NCBI GenBank assembly: GCA_026400535.1
Contig: JAPLOU010000043.1
Location: 1 to 64,000, forward strand
Source of the DNA: Hyphomicrobiales bacterium
GTDB lineage: Bacteria; Pseudomonadota; Alphaproteobacteria; Rhizobiales; Beijerinckiaceae
Direction: 5' to 3'
DNA length: 64,000 bases
Positions 1-10,646 of the stretch are shown here, one piece after another. Position 1 is the first letter of the stretch. Each line of letters opens with the position of its first letter. The notes under the pieces were generated by a model. That model was not told the DNA's origin. It worked only from the letters and a program-made list of their open reading frames with translations, and searched no databases. A program made the translations under genes and the position numbers.

Positions 1-1
1 G

Positions 2-238
2 ACCGCGACCACCACAGCCGCCGAAGCCGGCTACTGGAGGCGCAACCCTGGCTGGGCCATCGGCGCCGGCGTGGTCGGCGGCCTTGCCCTCGGCGCGGCC
101 CTCGCCTCCCGCCCCGCCTATGCCGCCGAACCGATCTATGATGAACCGCAGCCGCGCCGCGTTTGCAGCTTTGTCGAGCGCGTCAACAGCTGGGGCGAAG
201 TGATCGGTTCCCGGCGCGTCTGCCGCGTGGTCTACTGA
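2..238 (+). CDS. C-terminal part of a glycine-zipper envelope protein (5' truncated)
   Basis: The reading frame is open from the window edge and stops with TGA at 236-238, giving 78 residues. A small-residue stretch (WAIGAGVVGGLALGAALASR) is typical of glycine-zipper or membrane-anchoring segments in alphaproteobacterial envelope proteins. It is followed by an Ala/Pro-rich linker and a short tail with two cysteines (RVCSFVERVNSWGEVIGSRR, then VCRVVY) that could form a disulfide in the periplasm. The N-terminus lies outside the window, so the family cannot be fixed. A rho-independent terminator follows about 57 bases downstream. The function is unknown. Confidence 0.6.
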   Translation, partial: TATTTAAEAGYWRRNPGWAIGAGVVGGLALGAALASRPAYAAEPIYDEPQPRRVCSFVERVNSWGEVIGSRRVCRVVY

Positions 239-294
239 CCAGACGAAACGGTCTGCCGCCAACGGACTCGAGACCCACACCCCGGCAAGACCGC

Positions 295-321
295 AAGAGC
301 CCGCCCCCGCGGGCTCTTTTT
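295..321 (+). terminator. rho-independent terminator
   Basis: AGAGCCCGC (296-304) pairs perfectly with GCGGGCTCT (309-317) around a CCCC loop. A run of T follows directly, and the preceding A extends the pairing by one. It ends transcription of the truncated gene upstream and separates it from selO. Confidence 0.85.
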
Positions 322-367
322 CGTTGCACGGGTTGTATCGGACGCCGCAGCCGCCACATGTTGCGGC

Positions 368-1870
368 ATGACATTGTCTTCGCCCCTCGCTGCCGACCGT
401 CCGGACCAGATCTTTGCCCTCAAGCATGATCCGCGTTATCACGTGCTCGGCGACGCCTTCTTCACCGCGCTGGCCCCTGACAGGCTTGGCACATCGCCGG
501 TTCTGGTTCATGCCAACGCACGCGCCGCCGCCCTGATCGGACTGCCGGAGCGCGCGCTGGGTGACCCGCGCTTTGCGGCGATCTTCAGCGGGCAGACGCC
601 GCTAGAGGGCTTTCAGCCGCTGGCCATGGTCTATTCCGGCCACCAGTTCGGCCAATGGGCCGGGCAGCTCGGCGATGGACGGGCCCTGACCATCGGCCAG
701 GTCCGCAATGCGGACGACGGGTTCTGGGACATCCAGCTCAAGGGCGCGGGCAAGACGCCATACTCCCGGTTCGGCGACGGACGCGCGGTCCTGCGCTCCT
801 CGATCCGGGAGTATCTGTGCAGCGAGGCGATGGCGGCGCTCGGCGTGCCGACGACACGGGCACTGTCGGTGGTCGCAACCCGCAGCCCCGTGCTGCGCGA
901 AACCGTCGAACCCGGCGCTGTGGTGACGCGGCTCATGCGCTCGAACATCCGTTTCGGCCATTTCGAGCATTTCCACCATCGCGGAGAGCCAGACCGTGTG
1001 CGCGAACTGGCCGAGTTCGTGATCGCCACCTACCACCCCGAACTGGACGGCCTCGCTGACCGCCACCGGCTCTGGTTTGACTCCGTGGTGACACGGACGG
1101 CCCATATGGTGGCGGACTGGCAGGCCATCGGCTTTGCCCATGGCGTGATGAACACCGACAACATGTCGATCCTTGGCGACACGATCGACTATGGCCCTTT
1201 CGGCTTTCTCGACACGTTCGATCCGGGCTTCATCTGCAACCATTCTGACCATACCGGCCGCTATGCATTCGACCGACAGCCGGCCATCGCACTGTGGAAC
1301 CTGCAGGCGCTGGCCGTGGCCGTGCAGGGCCTCGTGGCCTGGGACGACATCAACGCGTCGCTGCAGAGCTTCGTCGAGCGCTTCGTGGCGCGCTACGCGG
1401 CGCTGATGCGCGCCAAGATCGGGCTTGCCGCCGAAGAAGACAGCGAACTGGTCACGGACCTGCTGGCCCTGATGCGGCGCGGCGGCGCCGACTACAGCCT
1501 CGCGTTCCGTCTGCTGAGCACGACGGACGGCAATCCGGGCCGCGCGCGCTGGACCGCCCTGTTCAGCGACGCGGCAAGACCGGCGGCCTTCCGCTGGCTC
1601 GACCGCTGGCAGGCCCGCATCGGGGAGGTCAACCCCGATTTCGGCGCAGCAAGGACGCAGATGGACGCGAGGAACCCCAAGTTCGTGCTGCGCAACTGGG
1701 TGGCCGAAAGCGCCATCCGCGCGGTCGAGGACCATGGCGATGTGGCGACGCTGGACCGCATCTTCCGGCTGGTGACGGCACCATTCGCGGAACACGCGCT
1801 GGCGGATGCCGGGTTCGCCGCGCCGCCTCCGGAGGCGATGCGCGACCTGGAGGTGTCATGCTCCTCCTGA
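368..1870 (+). CDS. selO: protein adenylyltransferase SelO (YdiU/UPF0061 family)
   Basis: This 500-residue pseudokinase-fold enzyme belongs to a family that transfers AMP from ATP to Ser/Thr/Tyr of target proteins during redox stress. The family signatures are all present: YSGHQFGQWAGQLGDG (about residues 89-104), LKGAGKTPYSRFGDGRAVLR (about 124-143) and HGVMNTDNMSILGDTIDYGP (about 258-277), which holds the metal- and nucleotide-binding Asn and Asp. The length matches bacterial members. The gene stands alone after a terminator. Its C-terminus (LEVSCSS) lacks the CxxU/CxxC-like redox tail of some family members but keeps a cysteine close to the end. The ATG at 368 is the first start in frame and fits the family N-terminus. 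Confidence 0.93.
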   Translation: MTLSSPLAADRPDQIFALKHDPRYHVLGDAFFTALAPDRLGTSPVLVHANARAAALIGLPERALGDPRFAAIFSGQTPLEGFQPLAMVYSGHQFGQWAGQLGDGRALTIGQVRNADDGFWDIQLKGAGKTPYSRFGDGRAVLRSSIREYLCSEAMAALGVPTTRALSVVATRSPVLRETVEPGAVVTRLMRSNIRFGHFEHFHHRGEPDRVRELAEFVIATYHPELDGLADRHRLWFDSVVTRTAHMVADWQAIGFAHGVMNTDNMSILGDTIDYGPFGFLDTFDPGFICNHSDHTGRYAFDRQPAIALWNLQALAVAVQGLVAWDDINASLQSFVERFVARYAALMRAKIGLAAEEDSELVTDLLALMRRGGADYSLAFRLLSTTDGNPGRARWTALFSDAARPAAFRWLDRWQARIGEVNPDFGAARTQMDARNPKFVLRNWVAESAIRAVEDHGDVATLDRIFRLVTAPFAEHALADAGFAAPPPEAMRDLEVSCSS

Positions 1871-1955
1871 GCTGCGCCATTGCCCACCCACGCAGCCTCG
1901 CTCTATAGCTTGGTCCTGTCTTCGATTCGTCCCACCGTGGGTCCAAGCTGCCGTC

Positions 1956-2279
1956 ATGCGTGTTCTGATTGTCGCCATCGCCGGTCTGGTTCTGTGGCTC
2001 GCGACGTCAGCGCCCGCGCAGGCCCGCACGCTCGAAGACTGCGAGACGATCAAGGATTGGCACGCCTACAACACCTGCCTGGCCGCGTTTGGGCCACGTC
2101 GAGGGCAACGCGCCGTCACCGACCAGCCGCAGGCAAAGGATGCCGAGAGCCGGGTCTACCGGGGGCGCAAGCAGACCGCGCGCCGGTCGGTTCCGGGCCT
2201 GAACGTGCAGCGTGCCGCCGGCGGGCGCGTCAGGGCGACATTCGACATCAGCGCGCCGCGCCGGGCACGCCCCCAGTGA
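1956..2279 (+). CDS. small secreted protein, unknown function
   Basis: The protein has 107 residues. Its N-terminus (MRVLIVAIAGLVLWLATSAP then AQA) is a clear Sec signal peptide with a probable AxA cleavage site, so the product should be periplasmic. The mature part has two cysteines early on (LEDCETIKDWHAYNTCLAAF) and a very basic C-terminal half rich in Arg. Its stop codon overlaps the GTG start of the sugar kinase that follows, which suggests translational coupling. I do not recognise a named family. Confidence 0.6.
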   Translation: MRVLIVAIAGLVLWLATSAPAQARTLEDCETIKDWHAYNTCLAAFGPRRGQRAVTDQPQAKDAESRVYRGRKQTARRSVPGLNVQRAAGGRVRATFDISAPRRARPQ

Positions 2280-3205
2280 GCGCGGCGGGAGCGATCTGCA
2301 TCGGCGAATGCATGGTCGAGCTCAGCCGGCGCGGGGCGCGCTATGGACTGAACTTTGGCGGGGACACGTTCAACACTGCCGCCTACATGGCCCGCGCGGG
2401 CGCCAAGGTGGCCTATGCGACAGCCTTGGGCGATGATCCTTACAGCAGCGCCATCTTGAAGCTGATCGCGTCCGAGAAAATTGACCACGGCCTTATCCCG
2501 TGTCTCAAGGGCCGCAATGCCGGGCTCTACATCATCGAGACCGATGGCAAGGGTGAGCGCAGCTTCTGGTACTGGCGTGATCGTGCGCCGGCGCGCGAGC
2601 TGTTCGAGGTGCCGGAGGCGGCAGGGGTCGCCCAGGCGATGCGCTCCGCAAGGCTGTTGTATTTCTCCGGCATCACCTTGTCGCTGTATTCCGCCACAGG
2701 GCTCGATGCTTTTGAATCCGCCCTCGCGGCCGCGCGCTCCGCGGGCGCCATCATCGCCTTCGACGGAAACTTCAGACCGCGCGGCTGGGGACATGATCTC
2801 GCGCGCGGACGCGCGGTTTTTGCCCGTTTTCTCAAGCTCTGCGACATCGCGCTGCCGACCTTCGACGATGAACAGATGCTGTGGGGCGATACCAGTCCCG
2901 ATGAGACGCTGGCCCGCATGGCGGGTTTCGGCGTCAAGGAGATCGCGGTAAAGATGGGCGCTGACGGGGCGATCATCGTGACGCCAGGCATGCGCCAGGC
3001 CATTGCCGTGCCGACGATCGTCACGCCGGTCGACACCACGGCCGCTGGCGACAGCTTCAATGGCGGCTACCTCGCCGCCCGCCTCGCCGGAGCGCCACCG
3101 GAGCGGTCCGCGCTCACTGGGCACGCCCTGGCGGGCACGGTGATCCAGCATCGCGGCGCTATCGTGCCAAGGGCCGCGACGCGGGCAGCGCTGAAGGGGC
3201 TCTGA
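2276..3205 (+). CDS. kdgK: PfkB-family sugar kinase, probably 2-dehydro-3-deoxygluconokinase
   Basis: This 309-residue ribokinase-fold enzyme probably phosphorylates 2-keto-3-deoxygluconate (KDG) in uronate/gluconate breakdown. The PfkB features are an N-terminal GECMVEL and NFGGDTFNTAAYMARAG, and the C-terminal signature DTTAAGDSFNGGYLAARL with the catalytic base Asp at about residue 259. The stretch GLYIIETDGKGERSFWYWRD is characteristic of KDG kinases rather than fructokinases. The frame is open further upstream, but the GTG at 2276 overlapping the previous stop (GTGA) begins exactly where family homology starts. No other KDG-pathway gene is in the window. Confidence 0.8.
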   Translation: MSAAGAICIGECMVELSRRGARYGLNFGGDTFNTAAYMARAGAKVAYATALGDDPYSSAILKLIASEKIDHGLIPCLKGRNAGLYIIETDGKGERSFWYWRDRAPARELFEVPEAAGVAQAMRSARLLYFSGITLSLYSATGLDAFESALAAARSAGAIIAFDGNFRPRGWGHDLARGRAVFARFLKLCDIALPTFDDEQMLWGDTSPDETLARMAGFGVKEIAVKMGADGAIIVTPGMRQAIAVPTIVTPVDTTAAGDSFNGGYLAARLAGAPPERSALTGHALAGTVIQHRGAIVPRAATRAALKGL

Positions 3206-3267
3206 GCCGCCGTCGGCGGGCCGGTCCGCGCGATTTCACCCTTCGGCGGTTTCATTCTTTGGCGGGC

Positions 3268-4026
<759 letters not shown>

Positions 4027-4032
4027 GGCCGG

Positions 4033-5952
4033 TCAGGCCCGCTTCGGAACGATGCCGCCGCTGCTCGCCATGGCGAGCTCAACCGCGCGGGTGATTCCGG
4101 CCGCATCAAGGCCGGCCTCGGCGTACATGCGGTCGGGCTTGTCGTGATCCTGATAGATGTCCGGAAGCGTCAGCGTGCGGATGATCAGCCCCGTGTCGAG
4201 CGCCCCATGCCGCGCCAACGCATGAAGGACTTGCGATCCGAAGCCACCAGCCGAGCCTTCCTCGACCGTGATCAGCGCCTCATGGTGGCGCGCCAGCCTG
4301 AGCAGCAACTCCTCGTCGAGCGGTTTGGCGAAACGGGCATCGGCCACCGTGCAGGAGACGCCATGGCGGGCCAGCGCATCGGCCGCCATCAGGCATTCCG
4401 CAAGCCGCGTCCCGAAGCAGAGCAGCGCCACGGATGTTCCTTCGCGCACCACGCGGCCCTTGCCGATCGGCAGGATCCGGCCGAAATCCGGCAACTCGAC
4501 GCCGGTGCCCTCCCCGCGCGGAAAGCGGAAGGCGATGGGCCCCTGATCATAGGCGGCTGCAGTTGCGACCATGTGGGTGAGTTCTGCCTCGTCGGCGGCA
4601 GCCATCACAACCATGTCCGGAAGGCAGCTCAGATAGGCCACATCGAAGGCACCGGCATGGGTCGCGCCATCGGCGCCGACGAGCCCGGCGCGGTCCAATG
4701 CGAACCGCACGGGCAGCTTCTGCAAGGCGACGTCATGCACGACCTGATCATAGGCGCGCTGCAGGAAGGTCGAGTAGATCGCGCAGAACGGCTTGTAGCC
4801 TTCTGTGGCAAGGCCCGCCGCGAAGGTCACGGCATGCTGTTCGGCAATGCCGACATCGAAGGTGCGCGCCGGGAACTCCCGGGCGAATTCGTCGAGCCCG
4901 GTTCCAGATGGCATGGCGGCGGTAATGGCGACGATACGGTCGTCCTTGCGCGCCTGCTTGATCAGCGACTGGGCAAAGACGCCGGTGTAGCTCGGGGCGT
5001 TCGCGGGCGTCTTGGCCTGCTCGCCGGTGTCGGGATCAAACCGGACGACGCCGTGGTACTTGTCCGTCGCCGCCTCGGCGGGGGCATAGCCCTTGCCCTT
5101 CTGCGTCACGACATGGACAAGGACCGGCCCGGTCTCGCTGTCGCGGACATTGCGCAGGATCGGCAGCAGGTGATCGAGATTGTGCCCATCGATCGGACCG
5201 ACATAGTAAAAGCCCAGTTCCTCGAACAGCGTGCCGCCGGTCCAGAAACCACGTGAGAACTCCTCGGTTTTCTTTGCCTTGTCATAGAGGAACTTCGGCA
5301 GGTTGCGGGCCAACTGCTTGGCTGTCTCGCGCAGCTTGCGGTAGGTGCGCCCCGAAGCGAGCCGCGCCAGGTAGGCAGACATCGCGCCGACCGGCGGGGC
5401 GATCGACATGTCATTGTCATTGAGAATGACGATCAGGCGGCTCTGCATGGCGCCGGCATTGTTCATCGCCTCATAGGCCATGCCGGCGGACATCGCGCCG
5501 TCGCCGATGACGGCAATGACGTTGTTGGTCTTGCCATCCAGATCGCGCGCGACCGCCATGCCGAGGCCGGCCGAGATCGAGGTCGAGGAATGGGCGGCGC
5601 CGAACGGATCGTAGGGGCTTTCCGAACGCTTGGTGAAGCCGGACAGCCCGCCGCCCTGCCTCAGCGTGCGGATGCGGTCGCGGCGGCCGGTCAGGATCTT
5701 GTGCGGATAGGCCTGATGGCCGACATCCCAGATGAGCCGGTCTTCGGGCGTGTCGAAGACATGATGCAGCGCCACGGTCAACTCGATCACGCCAAGGCCG
5801 GCGCCAAGATGCCCTCCGGTGACGGAAACCGCGTCGATGGTTTCCAGGCGCAGCTCATCCGCCACTTGCCGCAGGGCAGCATCGGGCAACGCGCGCAGGT
5901 CAGCCGGGGTCCGGATGGTGTCGAGCAGCGGGGTCGAAATGCGGGAGATCAA
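4033..5952 (-). CDS. dxs: 1-deoxy-D-xylulose-5-phosphate synthase
   Basis: This 639-residue thiamine-diphosphate enzyme condenses pyruvate and glyceraldehyde 3-phosphate, the first step of the MEP isoprenoid pathway. The visible motifs are [16 protein letters not shown] near residue 75, the ThDP motif [18 protein letters not shown] to LNDNDMSI at about 150-180, and the transketolase pyrimidine domain with [17 protein letters not shown]. Full length and all three domains (ThDP, pyrimidine-binding, C-terminal) are intact. It lies between an upstream alpha/beta hydrolase and downstream tlyA on the same strand. The xseB gene that often precedes dxs in this group is absent. Confidence 0.97.
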   Translation of the reverse strand: MISRISTPLLDTIRTPADLRALPDAALRQVADELRLETIDAVSVTGGHLGAGLGVIELTVALHHVFDTPEDRLIWDVGHQAYPHKILTGRRDRIRTLRQGGGLSGFTKRSESPYDPFGAAHSSTSISAGLGMAVARDLDGKTNNVIAVIGDGAMSAGMAYEAMNNAGAMQSRLIVILNDNDMSIAPPVGAMSAYLARLASGRTYRKLRETAKQLARNLPKFLYDKAKKTEEFSRGFWTGGTLFEELGFYYVGPIDGHNLDHLLPILRNVRDSETGPVLVHVVTQKGKGYAPAEAATDKYHGVVRFDPDTGEQAKTPANAPSYTGVFAQSLIKQARKDDRIVAITAAMPSGTGLDEFAREFPARTFDVGIAEQHAVTFAAGLATEGYKPFCAIYSTFLQRAYDQVVHDVALQKLPVRFALDRAGLVGADGATHAGAFDVAYLSCLPDMVVMAAADEAELTHMVATAAAYDQGPIAFRFPRGEGTGVELPDFGRILPIGKGRVVREGTSVALLCFGTRLAECLMAADALARHGVSCTVADARFAKPLDEELLLRLARHHEALITVEEGSAGGFGSQVLHALARHGALDTGLIIRTLTLPDIYQDHDKPDRMYAEAGLDAAGITRAVELAMASSGGIVPKRA

Positions 5953-6006
5953 TGCGAAGAGCCCTTGGTGAAGCTTTGCCTATAGGCTGATTGGCCGGAA
6001 AACGAA

Positions 6007-6027
6007 ATGGCGCCGGTGTCGCGCCAT
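6007..6027 (-). terminator. hairpin between metX-like gene and dxs
   Basis: ATGGCGC (6007-6013) pairs with GCGCCAT (6021-6027) around a 7-base loop. It has no T-run on the transcribed strand, so it may be a weak or Rho-assisted terminator, or only an mRNA-stabilising hairpin. Confidence 0.35.
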
Positions 6028-6064
6028 CTGGCCTGCCAGTCCGGTCAGTGCCATCGCCGCGATC

Positions 6065-7087
6065 TCACCGCGTCAGAAAGCGCGCCACCAGCGCCCTGAT
6101 CGCCTGCCGGTCCTCCGTTTCGCGGCCAAAGGCGGCGGCATGGCCCGAGAGGCTCTGGACGACCTCAACGGTCGCATCCGGAAAGAAGACGGCCTGATCC
6201 GCCGCATCGCGTGGATGAAAATAGATGTCCGTCGAAATCGGCGCAAACAGCACCGGCATCGTGGCGCGGGCCGCGGCCGTGGCAAAGGAGCCGCCGCAGC
6301 CGGGTGTCGCGGCGATGTCATTGCGGGCCCACATGTCGAGATGGCTGAGCAAGTCGTTGGCGTCCCTGGCATGGTAACGCGTGCGCCATTTGGCGAGAAA
6401 GCCGGCCAGATCGTCGGCGGCCATGTCGGCATGGGCCTGATGGCGGCCCTCCGAGAAGAAGCGCGGCGACAGTGCAAAGGGCGCCCATGCCTCCGAAAGA
6501 CGGGACAGTCCGCGAATCGGCTGTGTGGCGTAGCGGCCTCCGTCGAAGGCGGGATCGCTTGTGAGGGCCATCGCCATGGCATTGAGGAATATCTGGCCAT
6601 AGAGCGTGGTACGGGCGTTGCCGGCGATGCAGATGGCGCGGCCGACCCTGTCCGGATGGCTCACCGCCCATTGCAAAGCCTGCTGCCCGCCCATGCTGGC
6701 CCCGATCACGGCAGCGATACGCCCGACGCCAAGATGATCGAGCAGGGCTGTCTGCGCGGCGATGTTGTCGCGAATGGCGAGTTTCGGGAAGTCCGCGCCG
6801 CCATGCGGGTGCGGTGTGTTCGACGGCGAGGACGAGCGGCCATTGCCCAGCATCTCCACATCGATCAGCCAATGCCGGTCCTCGGCAAGCGGCCCGTCTT
6901 CGGTCCCCAGATAGGCCAGTCCGAGCGGATTGGCAGCAAAGGCCGTGCAGAGCACGATCGGCTCACCCTGCCCGATCCGTCCGCGCTGGCGCCAGGCGAG
7001 CCGCGCCTCGGGCAGCACGATGCCGCTCTCGACGGCAAAATCCGGCAGGCTGAACAGTTCGAAGGGCGGGACGACGGGCGCTGACAT
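6065..7087 (-). CDS. alpha/beta hydrolase related to homoserine O-acetyltransferase (MetX-like)
   Basis: The protein has 340 residues in the MetX-type alpha/beta-hydrolase branch. The nucleophile elbow is GASMGGQQALQWAVSHPDRV (Ser at about residue 130), close to the GGSMGG elbow of MetX, and a C-terminal GHAAAFGRE supplies the probable catalytic His. An early VEMLGNGRSSSPSNTPHPHG segment also matches the family. True MetX enzymes have several conserved homoserine/acetyl-CoA residues that I could not confirm here, so the substrate is left open. The gene is upstream of dxs on the same strand and divergent from ygfZ. Confidence 0.7.
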   Translation of the reverse strand: MSAPVVPPFELFSLPDFAVESGIVLPEARLAWRQRGRIGQGEPIVLCTAFAANPLGLAYLGTEDGPLAEDRHWLIDVEMLGNGRSSSPSNTPHPHGGADFPKLAIRDNIAAQTALLDHLGVGRIAAVIGASMGGQQALQWAVSHPDRVGRAICIAGNARTTLYGQIFLNAMAMALTSDPAFDGGRYATQPIRGLSRLSEAWAPFALSPRFFSEGRHQAHADMAADDLAGFLAKWRTRYHARDANDLLSHLDMWARNDIAATPGCGGSFATAAARATMPVLFAPISTDIYFHPRDAADQAVFFPDATVEVVQSLSGHAAAFGRETEDRQAIRALVARFLTR

Positions 7088-7109
7088 GGAACAACTTCAC
7101 CGAAACGGG

Positions 7110-7138
7110 TTGAGGAGTGGATGCGTTCTGCCTAACTA
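7110..7138 (+). promoter_or_regulatory. sigma-70-like promoter for ygfZ-tag-HD operon
   Basis: TTGAGG (7110-7115) and TAACTA (7133-7138) are separated by 17 bases, about 44 bases upstream of the ygfZ ATG. The region is divergent with the metX-like gene. Confidence 0.45.
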
Positions 7139-7181
7139 GTCCAAGACAGTCCCGCACGACACCCATCGAGGCACCAAATCC

Positions 7182-8075
7182 ATGAGCATTGCCCACCTGC
7201 CTGAGCGCTGCGTCATCAAGATCGCGGGCGAGGATGCGCGGACATTTCTGGATGGCCTCGTGACCAATGACATGGCGCTGGTGACGCACGATCAAGCCGG
7301 TTTCGGCGCACTGCTGACGCCGCAGGGCAAGATCATCGTCGATTTCTTCATGGTCGCGCTGGATGACGAGGATGGCGGCGGCTTCCTGCTCGATACATCG
7401 ACGGCATTCGGGCCAGACCTGCTGAAGAAGCTCAGCCTCTACAAGCTCAGGAGAAAAGTGATCATCGAGGATCTTGGCGAGACGGCAGCGGTCATCGCGT
7501 CGAGCGATGGCGGCCGGCTGCCGCCGGACTGCGGTGTGGTCTATGCCGACCCACGCCTAGCCGGCATGGGCGACCGGGCCATCGTCGATCGGAACGAGTT
7601 GCCGGGCCTGATCAGCGCGGCGATTGAAGACTACCACAGCCATCGGATTTGCCTCGGCATTCCAGACGGCGGCAAGGATTTCGCCTATGGCGGTACGGCA
7701 ACCTTTCCGCATGAGGCCCTCATGGACCAGCTTGGCGGCGTATCCTTCAGCAAGGGCTGCTATGTCGGGCAGGAGGTGGTGTCCCGCATGCAGCATCGCG
7801 GCTCGGCACGCACTCGCCTTGTGCCGATCGTCTTCACCGGTGGCTTCCGCTCGGAATGGGGCGTCGAGGTCAAAGCGGGTGACCGGAGCATCGGTTCTGT
7901 CGGGTCGACCGCGAGGGATCGCGGGATCGCGATGGTCAGGCTCGACAAGGTGGCCGAAGCGCTGACGGCGGACGAGCCCATCAGGGCTGGCGGGCTCGAG
8001 ATCGCGCTGGTGAAGCCACCGTTCATCCATTTCCCCTTTCCCGGAGAGGCGGGTTTCGGCGAGAGCGCCGCATGA
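7182..8075 (+). CDS. ygfZ: YgfZ/GcvT-domain folate-binding protein for Fe-S cluster maintenance
   Basis: The protein has 297 residues. The GcvT-like fold is recognisable from the N-terminal FLDGLVTNDMALVTHDQAGF and LTPQGKIIVDFFM, and the family signature KGCYVGQEVVSRMQHRG contains the essential Cys (about residue 193). E. coli YgfZ supports assembly or repair of Fe-S enzymes such as MiaB with tetrahydrofolate. Its TGA overlaps the ATG of the next gene (ATGA at 8072-8075), so it is the first gene of a coupled three-gene operon. Confidence 0.9.
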   Translation: MSIAHLPERCVIKIAGEDARTFLDGLVTNDMALVTHDQAGFGALLTPQGKIIVDFFMVALDDEDGGGFLLDTSTAFGPDLLKKLSLYKLRRKVIIEDLGETAAVIASSDGGRLPPDCGVVYADPRLAGMGDRAIVDRNELPGLISAAIEDYHSHRICLGIPDGGKDFAYGGTATFPHEALMDQLGGVSFSKGCYVGQEVVSRMQHRGSARTRLVPIVFTGGFRSEWGVEVKAGDRSIGSVGSTARDRGIAMVRLDKVAEALTADEPIRAGGLEIALVKPPFIHFPFPGEAGFGESAA

Positions 8076-8701
8076 ACGAGGCGGCACAGGAGCGCGGCGT
8101 GGTCCTGCATGCCGACGGCAAGCTGCGCTGCCCATGGCCGGGAACGGACCCGTTGTATGTCGCCTACCATGACACCGACTGGGGCGTACCGGAACGCGAC
8201 GACCGGGCGTTGTTCGAGAAGCTGATCCTCGACGGATTTCAGGCCGGGCTGTCCTGGATCACCATCTTGCGCAAGCGCGAGAACTTCCGCGCCGCGTTCG
8301 ATGGTTTCGAGCCCGCCAGGATCGTGCACTACGGTCCAGCCAAGATCGAGGCCCTGATGGGCGATGCCGGCATCATCCGCAATCGCGCCAAGATCGAAGG
8401 CACGGTGAGAAGCGCCCGCCTCTGGCTGCAGATGATGGAGCGCGGCTCGTTTGCGAAGCATCTCTGGGGCTTCGTCGACGGGGTTCCCGTTCAGGGCTCC
8501 TGCCGGACACACAGGCAGGTCCCGACGCAGACGAAGGCGGCGGAGGCCATGTCGAAGGACCTGAAGTCGCGCGGCTTCACCTTCGTCGGACCAACCATCG
8601 TCTATGCCTTCATGCAGGCCGTCGGCATGGTCAATGACCATCTCGTCGACTGCCATCGCCACCCCGAATGCGCGGAACTTGGCCGCCAGATGCGGTGGTG
8701 A
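8072..8701 (+). CDS. tag: DNA-3-methyladenine glycosylase I
   Basis: This 209-residue HhH-superfamily base-excision enzyme removes 3-methyladenine from alkylated DNA. The family features are CPWPGTDPLYVAYHDTDWGV at the N-terminus, FEKLILDGFQAGLSWITILR with the catalytic and base-pocket residues, FVGPTIVYAFMQAVGMVNDH, and the C-terminal CHRHPEC contributing to the structural zinc site. It starts inside the ygfZ stop codon, and its own stop overlaps the next start, so translation of the trio is coupled. The link between an alkylation-repair enzyme and an Fe-S maintenance factor is only positional. Confidence 0.93.
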   Translation: MNEAAQERGVVLHADGKLRCPWPGTDPLYVAYHDTDWGVPERDDRALFEKLILDGFQAGLSWITILRKRENFRAAFDGFEPARIVHYGPAKIEALMGDAGIIRNRAKIEGTVRSARLWLQMMERGSFAKHLWGFVDGVPVQGSCRTHRQVPTQTKAAEAMSKDLKSRGFTFVGPTIVYAFMQAVGMVNDHLVDCHRHPECAELGRQMRW

Positions 8702-9294
8702 AGCAGGCCGCCCCCCGGGCATGGCAGCGCATGCTGTCCGGGCGCCGGCTCGACATCCTCGACCCCTCGCCGCTTGACGTCGAGATCGAGGACATTGCCC
8801 ATGGCCTTGCCCGCGTGGCACGTTGGAACGGCCAGACCGCCGGGGAGCATATCTTCTCCGTCGCCCAGCATTCGCTTCTGGTGGAAGCCATCAACGCCCA
8901 TCTTCAACCCGGGCTGCCGCAGCCATGGCAGCTGATGGCTCTGCTGCATGATGCCCCCGAATACGTCATCGGCGACATCATTTCACCCGTGAAGGCGGCT
9001 GTCGGGGAAAACTACAAGAGCGTCGAAAAGCGTCTGCTGGCGACCATCCACATCCGCTTCGGCCTGCCGCCCGAGACGCCGCCGCCGCTGCACAGGAAGA
9101 TCAAACGCGCCGATACGGTGGCCGCGTTCCTGGAGGCCACACATCTGGCGGGTTTCGCACGCGAGGAAGCGTTGCGCATCTTCGGCAGGCCCGAGCCGCT
9201 GCCGCGCGCCGTGCTCGACATCCTGGCCCCGGTCAGCACAGGCGAGGCACAGGCACACTTCAAGCAGCGCTTCGATGCGCTGCTGGGCGGCTGA
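8698..9294 (+). CDS. HD-domain hydrolase (YfbR-like nucleotidase family)
   Basis: The protein has 198 residues. The metal-binding HD signature is clear: EHIFSVAQHS (His 51 and His 58) and LLHDAPEYVIGD (His-Asp 84-85). A later KRADTVAAFLEATH supplies the final Asp. Related proteins are 5'-nucleotidases acting on deoxynucleoside monophosphates. The GTG at 8698 overlaps the tag stop (GTGA), and another GTG lies one codon earlier. In a repair-gene operon a nucleotide-pool role is plausible but unproven. Confidence 0.8.
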   Translation: MKQAAPRAWQRMLSGRRLDILDPSPLDVEIEDIAHGLARVARWNGQTAGEHIFSVAQHSLLVEAINAHLQPGLPQPWQLMALLHDAPEYVIGDIISPVKAAVGENYKSVEKRLLATIHIRFGLPPETPPPLHRKIKRADTVAAFLEATHLAGFAREEALRIFGRPEPLPRAVLDILAPVSTGEAQAHFKQRFDALLGG

Positions 9295-9345
9295 CGCCGC
9301 ATGGCTGATTTGACGCGGCCGCGCCTGCGGCCTTAAACGCATCCC

Positions 9346-10464
9346 ATGTCGCACAATTCCTTTGGCCACCTGTTCCGCTTCACCACCTTCGGCGAGAGCC
9401 ACGGGGTTGCCATCGGCTGCGTGGTCGATGGCTGCCCGCCGCTGATCCCGATCACGGACGCCGAGATCCAGCGCGATCTTGATCGCCGCCGCCCCGGCCA
9501 GAGCAAATACACCACCCAGCGGCAGGAAGCCGATCAGGTGAAGATCCTGTCCGGGGTGTTCACGGACGAGCAAACGGGGCTTCAGGTCACCACCGGCACC
9601 TCCATCGGTCTGCTGATCGAGAACACCGACCAGCGCTCCAAGGACTACGGCGAGATCAAGGACAGCTACCGCCCCGGCCATGCTGACTACACCTATGACG
9701 TGAAGTACGGCATCCGCGACTACCGCGGCGGTGGGCGCTCCTCGGCGCGTGAGACGGCCATGCGCGTGGCAGCCGGCGCGATTGCCCGCAAAGTGGTGCC
9801 GGGCATGAGCGTACGCGGCGCGCTGGTTCAGATGGGTCCACACAAGATCAACCGCGCCAGATGGAACTGGGCGGAGGTCGACCGGAACCCCTTTTTCTGC
9901 CCGGATGCCGAGGCGGCGGCGCTTTGGGCCGATTATCTCGACGGCATCCGCAAGGCGGGGTCTTCCATTGGCGCAGTGATCGAGATCGTGGCCGAGGGCG
10001 TTCCGCCCGGGCTTGGCGCACCGATCTATGGCAAGCTCGATGCGGACCTCGCCAGCGCCATGATGAGCATCAACGCGGTGAAGGGCGTCGAGATCGGCGA
10101 CGGCTTCGAAGCGGCCACGCTCTCGGGCGAAGGGAACGCCGACGAGATGCGCGCAGGCCATGATGGCGCGCCGACTTTTCTCAGCAATCACGCCGGCGGC
10201 ATCCTCGGCGGCATCTCGACAGGCCAGCCGGTGGTCTGCCGCTTTGCCGTCAAGCCGACCTCCTCGATCCTTGCACAGCGTGCCTCGGTCACACGCTGGG
10301 GCGCTGAAACCAACCTGCGCACCAAGGGACGCCATGACCCTTGCGTCGGCATCCGCGCCGTGCCGGTGGGCGAGGCGATGATGGCGATCGTGCTGGCGGA
10401 CCACTACCTGCGCCATCGGGGGCAAGTGGGCGAAGCGGCGAAGTGGCCGTTCCGGGCCGTTTAG
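9346..10464 (+). CDS. aroC: chorismate synthase
   Basis: This 372-residue FMN-dependent enzyme converts EPSP to chorismate at the end of the shikimate pathway. All three signatures are visible: [17 protein letters not shown] near the N-terminus, [20 protein letters not shown] at about residues 125-145, and [20 protein letters not shown] near the C-terminus. The length is normal. It lies 51 bases after the HD hydrolase and may be co-transcribed with it. Confidence 0.97.
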   Translation: MSHNSFGHLFRFTTFGESHGVAIGCVVDGCPPLIPITDAEIQRDLDRRRPGQSKYTTQRQEADQVKILSGVFTDEQTGLQVTTGTSIGLLIENTDQRSKDYGEIKDSYRPGHADYTYDVKYGIRDYRGGGRSSARETAMRVAAGAIARKVVPGMSVRGALVQMGPHKINRARWNWAEVDRNPFFCPDAEAAALWADYLDGIRKAGSSIGAVIEIVAEGVPPGLGAPIYGKLDADLASAMMSINAVKGVEIGDGFEAATLSGEGNADEMRAGHDGAPTFLSNHAGGILGGISTGQPVVCRFAVKPTSSILAQRASVTRWGAETNLRTKGRHDPCVGIRAVPVGEAMMAIVLADHYLRHRGQVGEAAKWPFRAV

Positions 10465-10646
10465 GCCGGAACGCCAGCGCGCACATGCCCACTCACGATC
10501 CCATGTCGGCTGTTGCCGATTTATGCCACAGCATGGCGGGAGAGGGTTGTGCAGAGGGGCCCCGGCAGACTTTGGCGGCGCGACTGCACGTCGATCGGAT
10601 CGCCTGGCATGCTGACCGCAGTCCGACGGTTCAGTATCAATGAATG

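Noticed and set aside
1880-2275. Upstream extension of the KDG kinase frame
   Set aside because: It overlaps the signal-peptide protein in another frame and has no PfkB homology; the coupled GTG at 2276 is the natural start.
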